Made by a program: the position numbers and the translations under genes
Notes under the pieces: generated by a model
The model's input: only the letters and a program-made list of their open reading frames with translations
What the model was told of the DNA's origin: nothing
The model's database searches: none
Source of the DNA: an uncultured SAR86 cluster bacterium
GTDB taxonomy: Bacteria > Pseudomonadota > Gammaproteobacteria > Magnimaribacterales > Magnimaribacteraceae
DNA length: 64,000 nucleotides
Direction of reading: 5' to 3'
NCBI GenBank assembly: GCA_902618945.1
Contig: CACNCK010000006.1
Span: forward strand, 1 to 64,000
Shown: piece by piece, positions 43,322 to 51,582 of the stretch
Numbering within the stretch: position 1 is the stretch's first letter
How the letters are laid out: the number at the start of each line of letters is the position of its first letter

Positions 43322-43340
43322 TGAAAAGCCTTTAAATCAA
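43322..43340 (+). repeat. Right 19-bp direct repeat, candidate att-like site
   Basis: TGAAAAGCCTTTAAATCAA, identical to 33287-33305, 21 nt from the tRNA-Val CCA. This copy also forms GGCT-GAAA-AGCC (43319-43330), a small tetraloop hairpin that the left copy lacks, which could be part of the tRNA transcript's end. Confidence 0.6.
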
Positions 43341-43361
43341 TGGAAAACTAGCTATGAGAGG

Positions 43362-43439
43362 TGGTAGACACGAGTGGACTCGAACCACCGACCCCCACCA
43401 TGTCAAGGTGGTGCTCTAACCAGACTGAGCTACGTGTCT
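43362..43439 (-). tRNA. tRNA-Val (GAC)
   Basis: Full cloverleaf read on the minus strand. Acceptor AGACACG pairs with CGTGTCT, CCA is encoded, D-arm GCTCAGTCTGGTTAGAGC, anticodon stem CCACC/GGTGG with loop TTGACAT giving anticodon GAC, variable GGGTC, T-arm GGTGGTTCGAGTCCACT. It closely matches gammaproteobacterial valine GAC tRNAs. Its 3' end is the likely insertion point of the neighbouring island. Confidence 0.97.
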
Positions 43440-43455
43440 ATCGTTGAAATGAGGC

Positions 43456-43461
43456 ATTATA
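43456..43461 (-). promoter_or_regulatory. -10 box of the tRNA-Val promoter
   Basis: TATAAT on the minus strand, 17 nt before the mature 5' end, followed by a GC-leaning discriminator (GCCTC). No good -35 at 17 nt; a TTGTCA lies 21 nt upstream, too far for a standard spacing. Confidence 0.5.
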
Positions 43462-43545
43462 TAGAGAATTTTAAGAGTTTGATGACAAATTTAAGGTACA
43501 TTTAAGGGGTAAACACCTCTACTTTTCTAATAGATAGAGATTTGT

Positions 43546-43665
43546 ATGAGTAAGAGTTTCCTTTGTATACAAGACAAATGTAAGATAGAACAAAGAATGA
43601 AGAAAATAAAAAAAATAGAAGTTGAAATGCTTTGCATACAACGTAGAGGAGATTTGAATGGATAA
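43546..43665 (+). CDS. Putative 39-aa basic microprotein
   Basis: MSKSFLCIQDKCKIEQRMKKIKK... , rich in Lys/Arg and Cys. Its stop overlaps the start of the next ORF (ATGGATAA), which hints at coupling. Below the ORF-track cutoff and without a convincing ribosome site, so tentative. It may be only the leader of the 63-aa ORF. Confidence 0.25.
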   Translation: MSKSFLCIQDKCKIEQRMKKIKKIEVEMLCIQRRGDLNG

Positions 43666-43849
43666 AAATACCTTACTAACAATAACTGCTTTCATATACT
43701 TTTCAATGGCAGTTGCTCACACTGCTAGGGTTGTCTTTGGGGCAGAAATGATTTTTTTTGGTATCAGTTTGCCTTATATAGCTTCAATATTAATTGCTAT
43801 AGGAATCTCTTATTTAGGCTGGAAATCATTAAGCTATAGAGAGAATTGA
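43658..43849 (+). CDS. Small two-helix membrane protein, unknown
   Basis: 63 aa with two hydrophobic helices (about 5-24 and 32-52) joined by a short loop. A good AGGAG ribosome site six bases before ATG supports expression. Unrecognised family. First well-supported gene in a rightward series of tiny membrane or secreted ORFs between tRNA-Val and lpdA. Confidence 0.55.
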   Translation: MDKNTLLTITAFIYFSMAVAHTARVVFGAEMIFFGISLPYIASILIAIGISYLGWKSLSYREN

Positions 43850-43975
43850 TTAAAATATTTATATTAATATTTTCCTTTATCATTATGTTCTCTATATCTC
43901 TTCTTCATGACTAGATGAAGGACCTTCTAATATTCTTGTCTTGCATAATAATATTTGTAATATTAATTAACATTT

Positions 43976-44365
43976 ATGATTAAAAAACTTGTGTTCATAT
44001 TGGGGGTTCTGCTGTCTGCCTTTGCTTGGACTGATGTAAGAACAGATGATGAAACTATCCAACTGGAATGTGAAAAAACTTATTGGTTTCAAATTGATTT
44101 AGTCAGAAATGAGCATCTTGCTTGGAAATATGATGAACCCAAAACTCCGCTTATTTTGAAAAGTATTGAAATGAAGCCAACCGAAATTAAATTTGTTGTG
44201 AGTAATGAAGATGCACTTATCAATAGAAATACAGGTCAGGTAACTTTAAAAAAATGTCCCGCATGCGATTTGGAAACTTATCAATGTAAAAGGATTACTA
44301 TTGAACAATCTGCAGAGGCTAGAGAAATAAGACTGCAGGATATTGAAAGTTCGAGATTATTTTAG
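43976..44365 (+). CDS. Secreted protein, unknown
   Basis: 129 aa with signal peptide (MIKKLVFILGVLLSAFAWTDV). The mature part has cysteines including KKCPACDLETYQCKR, a possible disulfide-bonded or metal-binding cluster. No family recognised. Separated from neighbours by 126 and 74 nt, so possibly its own unit. Confidence 0.6.
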   Translation: MIKKLVFILGVLLSAFAWTDVRTDDETIQLECEKTYWFQIDLVRNEHLAWKYDEPKTPLILKSIEMKPTEIKFVVSNEDALINRNTGQVTLKKCPACDLETYQCKRITIEQSAEAREIRLQDIESSRLF

Positions 44366-44439
44366 ATGAACTACGTTAGTGAAGTTTTATTTACTCTGAT
44401 AATCCTCACAGATTTTGAGGATAAATAAACATAGCCCTG

Positions 44440-44679
44440 ATGAATATACTTAAAGGATTTAGTTTAGTTGTTCATTGGGGAAGTTTCCTATCGGGAATTC
44501 TTTTTGCGCTCACTGCGCTTTATATTAGTGTCCTTCCAAATTTATATAATATTCAAAGGTTTGGTTTAATTGTGTTTGCTTTATTCGTTTTCTTTTCTTG
44601 TTCTGGATTAGGTTGGCTAGCAAGGTACACCTTAGTTGGGAAGATACACTTTCTACCCTGGAAGAAAATAAATGATTAA
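44440..44679 (+). CDS. Small membrane protein, unknown
   Basis: 79 aa with two hydrophobic helices (about 10-32 and 43-66) and a basic C-terminus (FLPWKKIND). Unrecognised family. Placed between other small membrane ORFs on the same strand. Confidence 0.5.
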   Translation: MNILKGFSLVVHWGSFLSGILFALTALYISVLPNLYNIQRFGLIVFALFVFFSCSGLGWLARYTLVGKIHFLPWKKIND

Positions 44680-44724
44680 AAAAGAGTAATTAATATTATT
44701 CTTAATATCTAAAATAATCATCAA

Positions 44725-44913
44725 ATGTTGATAATTTTATTAGTTTTATTAACTGCTTGGGAGGTTTATTGGACTTATCATGCTTGTTGGATTGCTTCCA
44801 AACTAAATGAAAAAAAGACTTTTTTATTTTTTTTAATTTTTAATCTTTTAGGAATTCCCGAAATCATCTACATTTATAGAAAGAAAAAAGAATATACTAA
44901 TTTGAATGAATAA
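44725..44913 (+). CDS. Small membrane protein, unknown
   Basis: 62 aa with two hydrophobic segments (LIILLVLLTAWEVYWTYHACWIA and TFLFFLIFNLLGIPEIIYIYR) and a basic tail. Layout is like small inner-membrane proteins of the DUF5652 kind, a weak resemblance. Its last codons overlap the start of a 23-codon hydrophobic ORF (ATGAATAA). Confidence 0.5.
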   Translation: MLIILLVLLTAWEVYWTYHACWIASKLNEKKTFLFFLIFNLLGIPEIIYIYRKKKEYTNLNE

Positions 44914-44977
44914 CTGGGTGAATTGGGTAATAGGTATTTGTCTTATAATTGTAGTTGCAATTGAACTGTTCTTTTAA
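44906..44977 (+). CDS. Putative 23-aa transmembrane microprotein
   Basis: MNNWVNWVIGICLIIVVAIELFF: a single hydrophobic helix. Its start overlaps the stop of the upstream ORF by 8 nt (ATGAATAA), the same junction used by ccmG/ccmH in this window, and the next ORF starts 7 nt later. Too short for statistical support, but arrangement and composition are consistent with a membrane microprotein. Confidence 0.35.
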   Translation: MNNWVNWVIGICLIIVVAIELFF

Positions 44978-44983
44978 AGAAAT

Positions 44984-45190
44984 ATGATTGAACTTATTTT
45001 ATTAGCAATATTAATTTTTATCGGAATATTATGGTTTAGAAATTTATCCGATAACTCTAATAAAGAAGATAATCCAGATGTTGAAAAAGCAAGAAAACAA
45101 ATGACTAATAAATGGAGTGTCTACATCTCAATACTTGTAGTGAGTGGATTTTTTGTATGGTTACTTATTACAAATGGAAACTTTAATTAG
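44984..45190 (+). CDS. Small membrane protein, unknown
   Basis: 68 aa: N-terminal helix (LILLAILIFIGILWFRNL), a charged middle (NKEDNPDVEKARKQM) and a second helix (VYISILVVSGFFVWLLI). Hairpin topology with a cytoplasmic loop. Unrecognised family. Confidence 0.5.
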   Translation: MIELILLAILIFIGILWFRNLSDNSNKEDNPDVEKARKQMTNKWSVYISILVVSGFFVWLLITNGNFN

Positions 45191-45203
45191 TGATCTTAAG
45201 TCT

Positions 45204-45335
45204 ATGCCAAAAAAACTTTATAAAATTGGTGATACAAAAAAAGACCGAAAAGGTAGGAAAATTTTCTTTAAAGGTTATTCAACTGAGCGCTCAAAGAAAG
45301 GTTTTCCTATAGAGCTTTGGGAGCCTTTTGAATAG
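45204..45335 (+). CDS. Small basic protein, unknown
   Basis: 43 aa from the ATG at 45204 (MPKKLYKIGDTKKDRKGRKIFFKGYSTERSKKGFPIELWEPFE), soluble and strongly basic. The ORF-track start at 45144 would overlap the preceding gene by 47 nt; ATGs at 45174 and 45204 are alternatives. No clear ribosome site. The next gene's GTG start overlaps its TAG. Confidence 0.35.
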   Translation: MPKKLYKIGDTKKDRKGRKIFFKGYSTERSKKGFPIELWEPFE

Positions 45336-45559
45336 TGATAAAAAAATTGCTCAAATTGTTTTGGAGAGCAGGCGTTGATGAGGTCAAGCCGCCTATGCGT
45401 CAACTAATGACAGAGGACGAATTTAGTAAAAGGTCTCTTATAGGTGATGAGGGGGATTATGACGACATGTCTGAGCTGATAGATGAGTTTGGTGAAAGCC
45501 TCGAGGAAGAAGAAGTCAATTCGGTATTCGATAACCTAAAGGAAAATAAACGAAATTAG
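45335..45559 (+). CDS. Small acidic protein, unknown
   Basis: 74 aa, GTG start overlapping the previous stop. Basic first 12 residues (MIKKLLKLFWRAG) then a strongly acidic body (DEGDYDDMSELIDEFGESLEEEEV). No family recognised. Opposite charge to the basic protein just upstream makes a pair conceivable, an inference only. Confidence 0.45.
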   Translation: MIKKLLKLFWRAGVDEVKPPMRQLMTEDEFSKRSLIGDEGDYDDMSELIDEFGESLEEEEVNSVFDNLKENKRN

Positions 45560-45568
45560 GATATATCT

Positions 45569-45790
45569 ATGAAAAAATTACTGTTAACACTATGGTTTTT
45601 ATCTTCTTATAGTCTTTATTCTTTATCTTTCGATGATCAACTAAAAAATATTATAAGTACCGATGATTCCAGATTGAGCAAAGTTGAAGAGTCAATGAAG
45701 AAAAAATGTAATAGAACATTCCCAAATTATGGAAATAAGCTCAGAAAGAAATGGGTAAGTTGTAAAAGGTCAGACGAGAATTCTGTCTAG
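45569..45790 (+). CDS. Small secreted protein, unknown
   Basis: 73 aa with signal peptide (MKKLLLTLWFLSSYSLYSLS) and a short mature part with two cysteines (KKKCNRTFPNYGNKLRKKWVSCKR). Ribosome site AGGA upstream. Ends overlapping the convergent lpdA by 4 nt. Unknown function. Confidence 0.5.
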   Translation: MKKLLLTLWFLSSYSLYSLSFDDQLKNIISTDDSRLSKVEESMKKKCNRTFPNYGNKLRKKWVSCKRSDENSV

Positions 45791-47193
45791 GTGCTCATTT
45801 TCTTCTTTCTATTTTGAATATGAATAGCCTTTTGATTCATCGCTAGTGTCGCTTCATGAAGCGCCTCTGAAACGGTGGGGTGACTGAATATAGCTGTACT
45901 AAATTTTTCCGATGTAACTTTATTATCCATTGCAATCAAGCCTTGTTGCATGATCTCAGATGCGGAAGGTCCAAAGACTTGAATCCCTAGTATTTGATCT
46001 GTTTTATTATCAGCATGGATGGTAACAGAACCTATTGAATCTCCAGATGCGAGTGCTCTTCCGCTAGCAGCAAAAGGGAAAGATCCAGATTTGTAATCTA
46101 CCTTAAGCTTCTTAAGCTCATTTTCACTTCTACCAACCCAAGCCACTTCTGGATAAGTATAAATAACATTGGGGATGTGTGCATAATTGATTAGGGAATC
46201 TTCACCAGATATTCTCTCTGCAACCATAATTCCTTCTTCCGAAGCTTTATGAGCTAGCATTGGTCCTCTCACAGCATCTCCAATTGCCCATATGTTCTTA
46301 GTCTTAGTCTGGCAATGTTCATCTACTTCGATAAAGCCTTTATCATCTATGGAAACTAAATCATTATTGAATAAATCTTGAGTATTGGGCTTTCTTCCAA
46401 TTGCTATAATCATTTTTTCAGCCTTCAGATTAATATTTTCTCCATTTTCTTGGAACTTAACTTCCACACCAGTCGTTGTATCTGAAATATCTAAAATGTT
46501 AGACCCAAATCTTATATCTAACCCTTGTCTGTTAAATTCTCTAAGAATTTGTCTAGACATCCTTGCATCCAACATTGGCAAGAACTCTTGTTGAGCTTCT
46601 AAAATTGTTACTTCGGACCCTAATCTTGCCCAAACACTTCCTAATTCCAGCCCGATTATTCCTGCTCCAACAACTATTAATTGTTTGGGTATTCCATCAA
46701 ACTTCAAAGCGCCCTCACTATCGACGATGTTGTTTGTGAAGTTGATATTATTTAATTCTGTAGGTCTAGAACCAGTAGCAATAATGATATTCTTGGTTTC
46801 ATAAAAATGACTTCCACTATCTTTAGATACTTCAACTGATGTATCAGATGTAACTTTTGCTTTGCCTTCGATCATATCAATCTTATTAGACTTAAATAAC
46901 GCACTCACTCCATTAGTCAGCTGCTTTACGACTTCATCTTTCCTGGACATCATCTTTTTCAAATCAATACTTACATCCTTTATTTCTATACCATGTTTTG
47001 AATACTGGTCCTCCAACTGATAATGCTTATATGAAGAATCTAGTAACGATTTTGATGGAATACAGCCAATATTTAAGCAAGTTCCACCAATAGATGATTG
47101 CTCAACACACCCTACTTTCAGTCCGAGTTGCGCAGCTCTTATTGCAGAGACATATCCCGCCGGTCCGCTTCCAATTATTAAAATGTCGTACAT
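45787..47193 (-). CDS. lpdA: Dihydrolipoyl dehydrogenase
   Basis: 468 aa. FAD-binding IIGSGPAGYVSAIRAAQLG, redox-active disulfide GGTCLNIGCIPSKSLL, NAD-binding IVVGAGIIGLELGSVWARLGSEV, FAD IWAIGDAVRG, and catalytic His/Glu in IFSHPTVSEALHEA. E3 of 2-oxoacid dehydrogenase or glycine cleavage complexes. No E1/E2 genes are adjacent, so it is probably the shared subunit. Confidence 0.95.
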   Translation of the reverse strand: MYDILIIGSGPAGYVSAIRAAQLGLKVGCVEQSSIGGTCLNIGCIPSKSLLDSSYKHYQLEDQYSKHGIEIKDVSIDLKKMMSRKDEVVKQLTNGVSALFKSNKIDMIEGKAKVTSDTSVEVSKDSGSHFYETKNIIIATGSRPTELNNINFTNNIVDSEGALKFDGIPKQLIVVGAGIIGLELGSVWARLGSEVTILEAQQEFLPMLDARMSRQILREFNRQGLDIRFGSNILDISDTTTGVEVKFQENGENINLKAEKMIIAIGRKPNTQDLFNNDLVSIDDKGFIEVDEHCQTKTKNIWAIGDAVRGPMLAHKASEEGIMVAERISGEDSLINYAHIPNVIYTYPEVAWVGRSENELKKLKVDYKSGSFPFAASGRALASGDSIGSVTIHADNKTDQILGIQVFGPSASEIMQQGLIAMDNKVTSEKFSTAIFSHPTVSEALHEATLAMNQKAIHIQNRKKKMST

Positions 47194-47316
47194 ACTAAAA
47201 ATGTAGTAATCATATCATCTATAAATTCTCCTTATTAATTCTTTATTCTTAAGAAATAAAACTTTAAGGTATATTTATAAAGTGAAAAAAACTCATTTTG
47301 GGGCTTTTAATTAATT

Positions 47317-48321
47317 ATGATAAGACTGATACTGATGCTGCCAAATTTTATCCTTCTGTGGTTATCTGGCAAAAAACAAATCACACTAGGAGGAAGAAAA
47401 TTACTTCCTGCATTTCAACTTATTTGTGAGCAAAACGAAAAGCTTGGAATCCAATATAAAGATATCTCACCAACTGACTTAAGAGAGAATTATATAACTC
47501 AGAATATTGCCAAGATTGGCCTTGAAGAGATAATTACTACAAACCACAAGGTGCCAGTTGAAGGCGATACCATAGAAGTAAGAGAATATTCTTCTGATAG
47601 TATTAATAAATCTGGATCATCACTAGTTTACTTTCATGGAGGCGGTTGGGTAATTGGTGATACCGATACTCATGACAATGTCTGCAGATATATCTGTAAG
47701 AAATTAAATATAAAAATATTTTCAGTAAATTACAGGCTCTCACCAGAATATAAATTTCCTATTCCCTTTAATGATTGCTTTGATGCTTACGAATGGATAT
47801 CAAATCATGCAGAACTCTTAGAGGTTGATCCAGAAATGATATCAGTCGGTGGAGACAGTGCCGGAGGAAACTTAGCTACTTCAATATGTATTGAGAGGAA
47901 GAAAAAAGAAAAACCTCTACCAAACGCTCAACTTCTTATCTACCCTGCGACCGACCTTAGATTGGTAACTAATTCAATGATAAAAGATTGTAATGAAGGA
48001 TTTGTGCTTACTGAGGAGTTGATGAAGTGGTTTGTTGATCATTATCTGGATTCGGATCAGCTAAAAAATGATCCACGAGTTTCGCCTTTGCTAGCAGAAA
48101 AGCTTGATGGCCTTCCCCCGGCTTTAATTATAACCGCCGGTTTTGACCCATTAAGAGATGAAGGACTGCAATATTCAGAAAAGATGAAACAAGACAATGT
48201 TACTGTTGTTTACAAAGAATATCCGGCTTATATCCATGGTTTCTTTAATATGCTACAAGTTCCAGGTATAAAAAAATCCATAGATGAGATATGTGAAGAG
48301 TTTAAAGGGCTCATAAAATAA
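47317..48321 (+). CDS. Alpha/beta hydrolase, hormone-sensitive-lipase-like esterase
   Basis: 334 aa. Oxyanion-hole motif YFHGGGWVIGD, nucleophile in GGDSAGGNLA, and catalytic Asp/His in DPLRDEG and YIHGFFNM. Matches the Abhydrolase_3/HSL family. Hydrolyses short or medium acyl esters; substrate unknown. Followed by a terminator shared with the convergent acyl-CoA dehydrogenase. Confidence 0.9.
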   Translation: MIRLILMLPNFILLWLSGKKQITLGGRKLLPAFQLICEQNEKLGIQYKDISPTDLRENYITQNIAKIGLEEIITTNHKVPVEGDTIEVREYSSDSINKSGSSLVYFHGGGWVIGDTDTHDNVCRYICKKLNIKIFSVNYRLSPEYKFPIPFNDCFDAYEWISNHAELLEVDPEMISVGGDSAGGNLATSICIERKKKEKPLPNAQLLIYPATDLRLVTNSMIKDCNEGFVLTEELMKWFVDHYLDSDQLKNDPRVSPLLAEKLDGLPPALIITAGFDPLRDEGLQYSEKMKQDNVTVVYKEYPAYIHGFFNMLQVPGIKKSIDEICEEFKGLIK

Positions 48322-48342
48322 AAGGCCCTATTGGACCTTTTA
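48321..48342. terminator. Bidirectional terminator between esterase and acyl-CoA dehydrogenase
   Basis: AAAGGCCC-TATT-GGACCTTT: an eight-pair stem with one C-A mismatch and a 4-nt loop, flanked by TTTTATTA rightward and TTTTATTT leftward, so it can end both convergent genes. Confidence 0.6.
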
Positions 48343-48362
48343 TTAGTTAATAATATGAAACC

Positions 48363-49610
48363 TTAATCTCTAGTAATAATAGCCTCTGTAGATTGGTCGG
48401 AGTATTTAGAAAGTTCTTCCCTTGCAATAACCCTTCTATGAACTTCATCAGGTCCATCAGCTAATCTGAGTGTTCTCATGTGAGCATACATGCTAGCTAA
48501 AGGAAAGTCCTGACTAACTCCTCCGCCACCGTGCATTTGTATTGCTCTGTCAATTAACCTGCATGCTACAATAGGTACATGTACCTTTATTTGTGCGATT
48601 TCACTTCTAGCTACTTTATTTCCAACAGTATCCATCATATGTGCGGCATTTAAAGTGAGTAGTCTTGATGTTTCTATATCTATTCTACTTTCAGCTATAT
48701 AGTCATAGTTAGCGCCTAAAGTTGAAATTTTCTTTCCAAATGCAATTCTTTCTTCAGATCGTTTGATCATAAATTCTAGTGCCCTTTCCATAACACCAAT
48801 GGTTCTCATGCAATGATGGATTCTTCCTGGACCCAATCTTCCTTGAGAAATCTCAAAACCTCTCCCTTCACCAAGCAGTAAATTTTCCTTTGGCACTCTT
48901 ACATCTTTAAAAGAAACACGACCGTGACCGTGAGGTGCATCATCATATCCAAAAACATGCATCATTTTTTCAATTTTTATTCCAGGAGTGTCCATAGGAA
49001 CAATAATCTGCGATTGCCTTTGATGTTTAGGATTATCTGGATTTGTCATGCACATAAAAATGAGAACTTTACATCGAGGATCGCCTGCTCCTGATGTCCA
49101 CCATTTCTCACCGTTAATCACATACTCATCCCCATCTAGCACCGCCGATGAACATATATTTGTGGCATCAGAAGAAGCGACAGCAGGTTCAGTCATTGCA
49201 AAGGCAGATCTTATCTCTCCATTCAATAATGGCTTCAACCATCTTTCTTGTTGCTCCTCATTTGCATATCTTGCCAAAACCTCCATATTTCCAGTATCCG
49301 GAGCAGAGCAATTGAATATTTCTGAAGCTATACCAGATCTTCCCATAATTTCAGCTAAAGGTGCATAATCCAAGTTACTCATACTTTCACCCATAGGATT
49401 CTCGGGAAGAAATAAATTCCAAAGACCTTCAGACTTTGCTATTTCTTTTTTATCTTCAATTATTTGTGGAATTTGCCATCTATCCCCTTGCTGCGTAAAT
49501 TCTTCCATTTGTTGGGCGTATATAGCTTCGGCCGGATATATATGATCATCTAAAAATTTAGAGATACGCAATTGCAAATCTTTGGATCTATCAGAAAATT
49601 CAAAACTCAT
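48363..49610 (-). CDS. Acyl-CoA dehydrogenase
   Basis: 415 aa. [17 protein letters not shown] and [25 protein letters not shown] are FAD/substrate signatures, [42 protein letters not shown] the C-terminal one. Similar to the ACAD10/11-like group in the family. Introduces the alpha-beta double bond of an acyl-CoA. Divergent from a LysR regulator, with a T-N11-A palindrome 26 nt before its start. Confidence 0.92.
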   Translation of the reverse strand: MSFEFSDRSKDLQLRISKFLDDHIYPAEAIYAQQMEEFTQQGDRWQIPQIIEDKKEIAKSEGLWNLFLPENPMGESMSNLDYAPLAEIMGRSGIASEIFNCSAPDTGNMEVLARYANEEQQERWLKPLLNGEIRSAFAMTEPAVASSDATNICSSAVLDGDEYVINGEKWWTSGAGDPRCKVLIFMCMTNPDNPKHQRQSQIIVPMDTPGIKIEKMMHVFGYDDAPHGHGRVSFKDVRVPKENLLLGEGRGFEISQGRLGPGRIHHCMRTIGVMERALEFMIKRSEERIAFGKKISTLGANYDYIAESRIDIETSRLLTLNAAHMMDTVGNKVARSEIAQIKVHVPIVACRLIDRAIQMHGGGGVSQDFPLASMYAHMRTLRLADGPDEVHRRVIAREELSKYSDQSTEAIITRD

Positions 49611-49635
49611 TTTTTTCCCCTTATCATTTATATAA

Positions 49636-49650
49636 ATACCGTTTTGGTAT
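49636..49650 (-). promoter_or_regulatory. LysR-box-like palindrome in the acyl-CoA dehydrogenase / LysR interval
   Basis: ATACC-GTTTT-GGTAT, a perfect inverted repeat that satisfies the LysR T-N11-A rule. It lies in the 149-nt divergent interval, nearer the dehydrogenase. The likely binder is the LysR protein encoded at 49760. Confidence 0.5.
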
Positions 49651-49759
49651 ATTATAAATCTTAGTTATAACGTTTTATTATCAATTTTGCAAATCATAGA
49701 GATATATAACTTGTTAGTCTATAAAACTCAGTTAATTCTGCAAAAAAATCTAATCCAAT

Positions 49760-50668
49760 ATGAAAATTAAAGATACAGACCTAAATTTATTCATAGCATT
49801 TGATGTCATCTATACAGAAAAAAACTTGACCAAGTCTGGGCAGGTTCTTGGTATAACACAACCGGCTGTAAGTAATGCGTTGGCAAGGTTAAGGGACCTT
49901 TTTAACGATGAGTTATTTATAAGAACATCGAGAGGAATGATTCCAACACCTGTTGCAAATCAATTGATTGGAGACGTAAGAAACGCTTTATCCCTAATAC
50001 AGAATACAATTTCCGTAAGTGAAAAGTTTGATCCATCAACTGCAGAAATGACTTTTAAAATTTCAATTGGTGATACTTCAGAATATAGGCTTCTTCCTTT
50101 ATTGATCAAAGAACTTGCGAAGATAGCTCCTAAGGTAAAAGTTGAGACCTACCTCACTGCAAGAAAAGATGCTCCTAGAGAACTGGCCTCAGGTGCAATA
50201 GATTTTAGCATTGACCCTCCTCTTCAAAGTGATCAACACCTAAAACATGAAAAAATATATCAAGAAGATTATGTGATGATCGTTAGAAAAGATCATCCCA
50301 TATTAGATAAGGAAAAAATAACCATTGAAGATTACCTAGATCTTTCTCATATCCATATTTCAAACAGAAAGACTGGGATGGGCCATGTGGACATGACACT
50401 CTACAAATTAGGTTTGACCAGGGATATTTACTTAAGAGCTCAACACTTCCTTGTAGCACCTTACATAGTTGAACAGTCCGATATGGCCATAACTACTACC
50501 AAAGGGTTTGCCGTCGATCGAAATCTAGCCTGGAGAGAATTGCCTTTCGATATTGATCCACTAGTTTTGCATCTGTATTGGCACGAGAATAATGATAACG
50601 AGTCTTCATCAAAATGGATGAGAGAACTAATGCTAAAAACTTACGGAAAACTTCAACAAGTTAGTTGA
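49760..50668 (+). CDS. LysR-family transcriptional regulator
   Basis: 302 aa. N-terminal winged helix (DLNLFIAFDVIYTEKNLTKSGQVLGITQPAVSNALARLRDLFNDELFIRTSRGMIPT), then a periplasmic-binding-like effector domain. Close to the NodD/LinR-type subgroup by its ELFIRTSRGM segment. Divergent from an acyl-CoA dehydrogenase it probably controls. Ends 4 nt before the convergent tRNA-Leu. Confidence 0.93.
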   Translation: MKIKDTDLNLFIAFDVIYTEKNLTKSGQVLGITQPAVSNALARLRDLFNDELFIRTSRGMIPTPVANQLIGDVRNALSLIQNTISVSEKFDPSTAEMTFKISIGDTSEYRLLPLLIKELAKIAPKVKVETYLTARKDAPRELASGAIDFSIDPPLQSDQHLKHEKIYQEDYVMIVRKDHPILDKEKITIEDYLDLSHIHISNRKTGMGHVDMTLYKLGLTRDIYLRAQHFLVAPYIVEQSDMAITTTKGFAVDRNLAWRELPFDIDPLVLHLYWHENNDNESSSKWMRELMLKTYGKLQQVS

Positions 50669-50672
50669 TTAT

Positions 50673-50757
<85 letters not shown>

Positions 50758-50767
50758 GAGAGCGATC

Positions 50768-50796
50768 ATTATAGGCATACAAGTGAAGAATGTAAC
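50768..50796 (-). promoter_or_regulatory. tRNA-Leu promoter
   Basis: On the minus strand GTTACA, a 17-nt spacer and TATAAT, ending 10 nt before the mature tRNA 5' end. Confidence 0.6.
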
Positions 50797-51474
50797 CTAT
50801 TCGTTTTCAGCTTGAGACATGGCTAACTCAAGTTTATTAAGCTCCTCTCTTAGATTTAGTAATGATTGATTTACCTGAACGCGATATGCATTAAAGGAAT
50901 CGATACTCTCTTCAATATCTGTCAATCTATCAGAGCCTATTTCTACAGGTGCAGTATCATCAAAGCTATCTATCTGACTATTAATATTTTCTTGAATATT
51001 TTTAATTCTAGCTAACTCGAGTGAAAGGGCTCGGTGTTGAGCAGATAAAACTTCATCTTTTTTATCTATACTTTCAATTTTTTCATTCAAACTCTCAATA
51101 GAATTTAAATTTTCAGAAATATTTTTTCTATTTCTCTTATTACTAAGATCCCACAATTTTCTTACTTCTTTATTGACAAACTTTAAATCTGCATCGACTT
51201 CTTCAGTTAAGTTACTTATTTGATCATCCTTCTCTGCGAGTCTCTCTTCCAGAATACTAATTCTTTCAACAAAATTTTGTCCAGCTTCTTGTTGATTTCC
51301 TGAGGTGTTAAAAAACCATAGAAATAAAATTATCAAACCGATTGAATTTAATACCAATAACAAAGAGGAAAATAAAAAACCTCCTCCACCAGTCCTTCTC
51401 GTTTTTCTATTTGAGGGTAATTCCGGTCTTTCAGGTTTTATGTCCTTTTTTTCTTCACTAAGATTTTGATTCAT
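50797..51474 (-). CDS. Single-pass coiled-coil membrane protein, unknown
   Basis: 225 aa. Basic cytoplasmic N-terminus (PSNRKTRRTGGGG), one membrane helix (about 32-55), then long coiled-coil helices (ISILEERLAEKDDQISNLTEEV ... LNLREELNKLELAMSQ). No family recognised; layout resembles envelope or division accessory proteins. Adjacent to tRNA-Leu and divergent from an acyl-CoA dehydrogenase pair. Confidence 0.65.
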   Translation of the reverse strand: MNQNLSEEKKDIKPERPELPSNRKTRRTGGGGFLFSSLLLVLNSIGLIILFLWFFNTSGNQQEAGQNFVERISILEERLAEKDDQISNLTEEVDADLKFVNKEVRKLWDLSNKRNRKNISENLNSIESLNEKIESIDKKDEVLSAQHRALSLELARIKNIQENINSQIDSFDDTAPVEIGSDRLTDIEESIDSFNAYRVQVNQSLLNLREELNKLELAMSQAENE

Positions 51475-51545
51475 AGTTTCTTAATTTGCTCTTTAATTCT
51501 ATTTGATCGCATATACAATAGATCCTAAAATAGAGTTTAACAATT

Positions 51546-51566
51546 AATCTAAAATAGGATTAGATT
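51546..51566 (+). promoter_or_regulatory. Inverted repeat upstream of the acyl-CoA dehydrogenase pair
   Basis: AATCTA-N9-TAGATT, a perfect 6-bp inverted repeat, within a stretch where TAAAATAG recurs three times (51526, 51550, 51566). It ends 16 nt before the ATG at 51583. Candidate repressor site; binder unknown and AT-rich sequence makes chance more likely. Confidence 0.3.
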
Positions 51567-51582
51567 AAAATAGAGGAATATT

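Larger units (their letters stand above)
33306..43340. mobile_element. tRNA-Val-associated accessory island without an integrase
   Basis: About 10 kb bounded by a perfect 19-bp direct repeat, the right copy 21 nt outside the tRNA-Val CCA end. Contents differ from the flanking core genes: a HpaII-like R-M operon, a WYL-nuclease/helicase operon, and several orphan secreted or membrane proteins. Tandem 12-bp repeats at 43238 resemble integrase arm sites. No integrase or transposase is present, so it is either a decayed or a passively mobilised island. Boundaries are inferred. Confidence 0.6.

Noticed and set aside
33185-43340. Prophage
   Set aside because: No capsid, terminase, tail, integrase or lysis genes; contents are defence-like and orphan genes only.
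51526-51573. Three TAAAATAG repeats as a tandem operator
   Set aside because: Spacing is irregular (24 and 16 nt) and the sequence is AT-rich; only the inverted repeat inside is listed, at low confidence.
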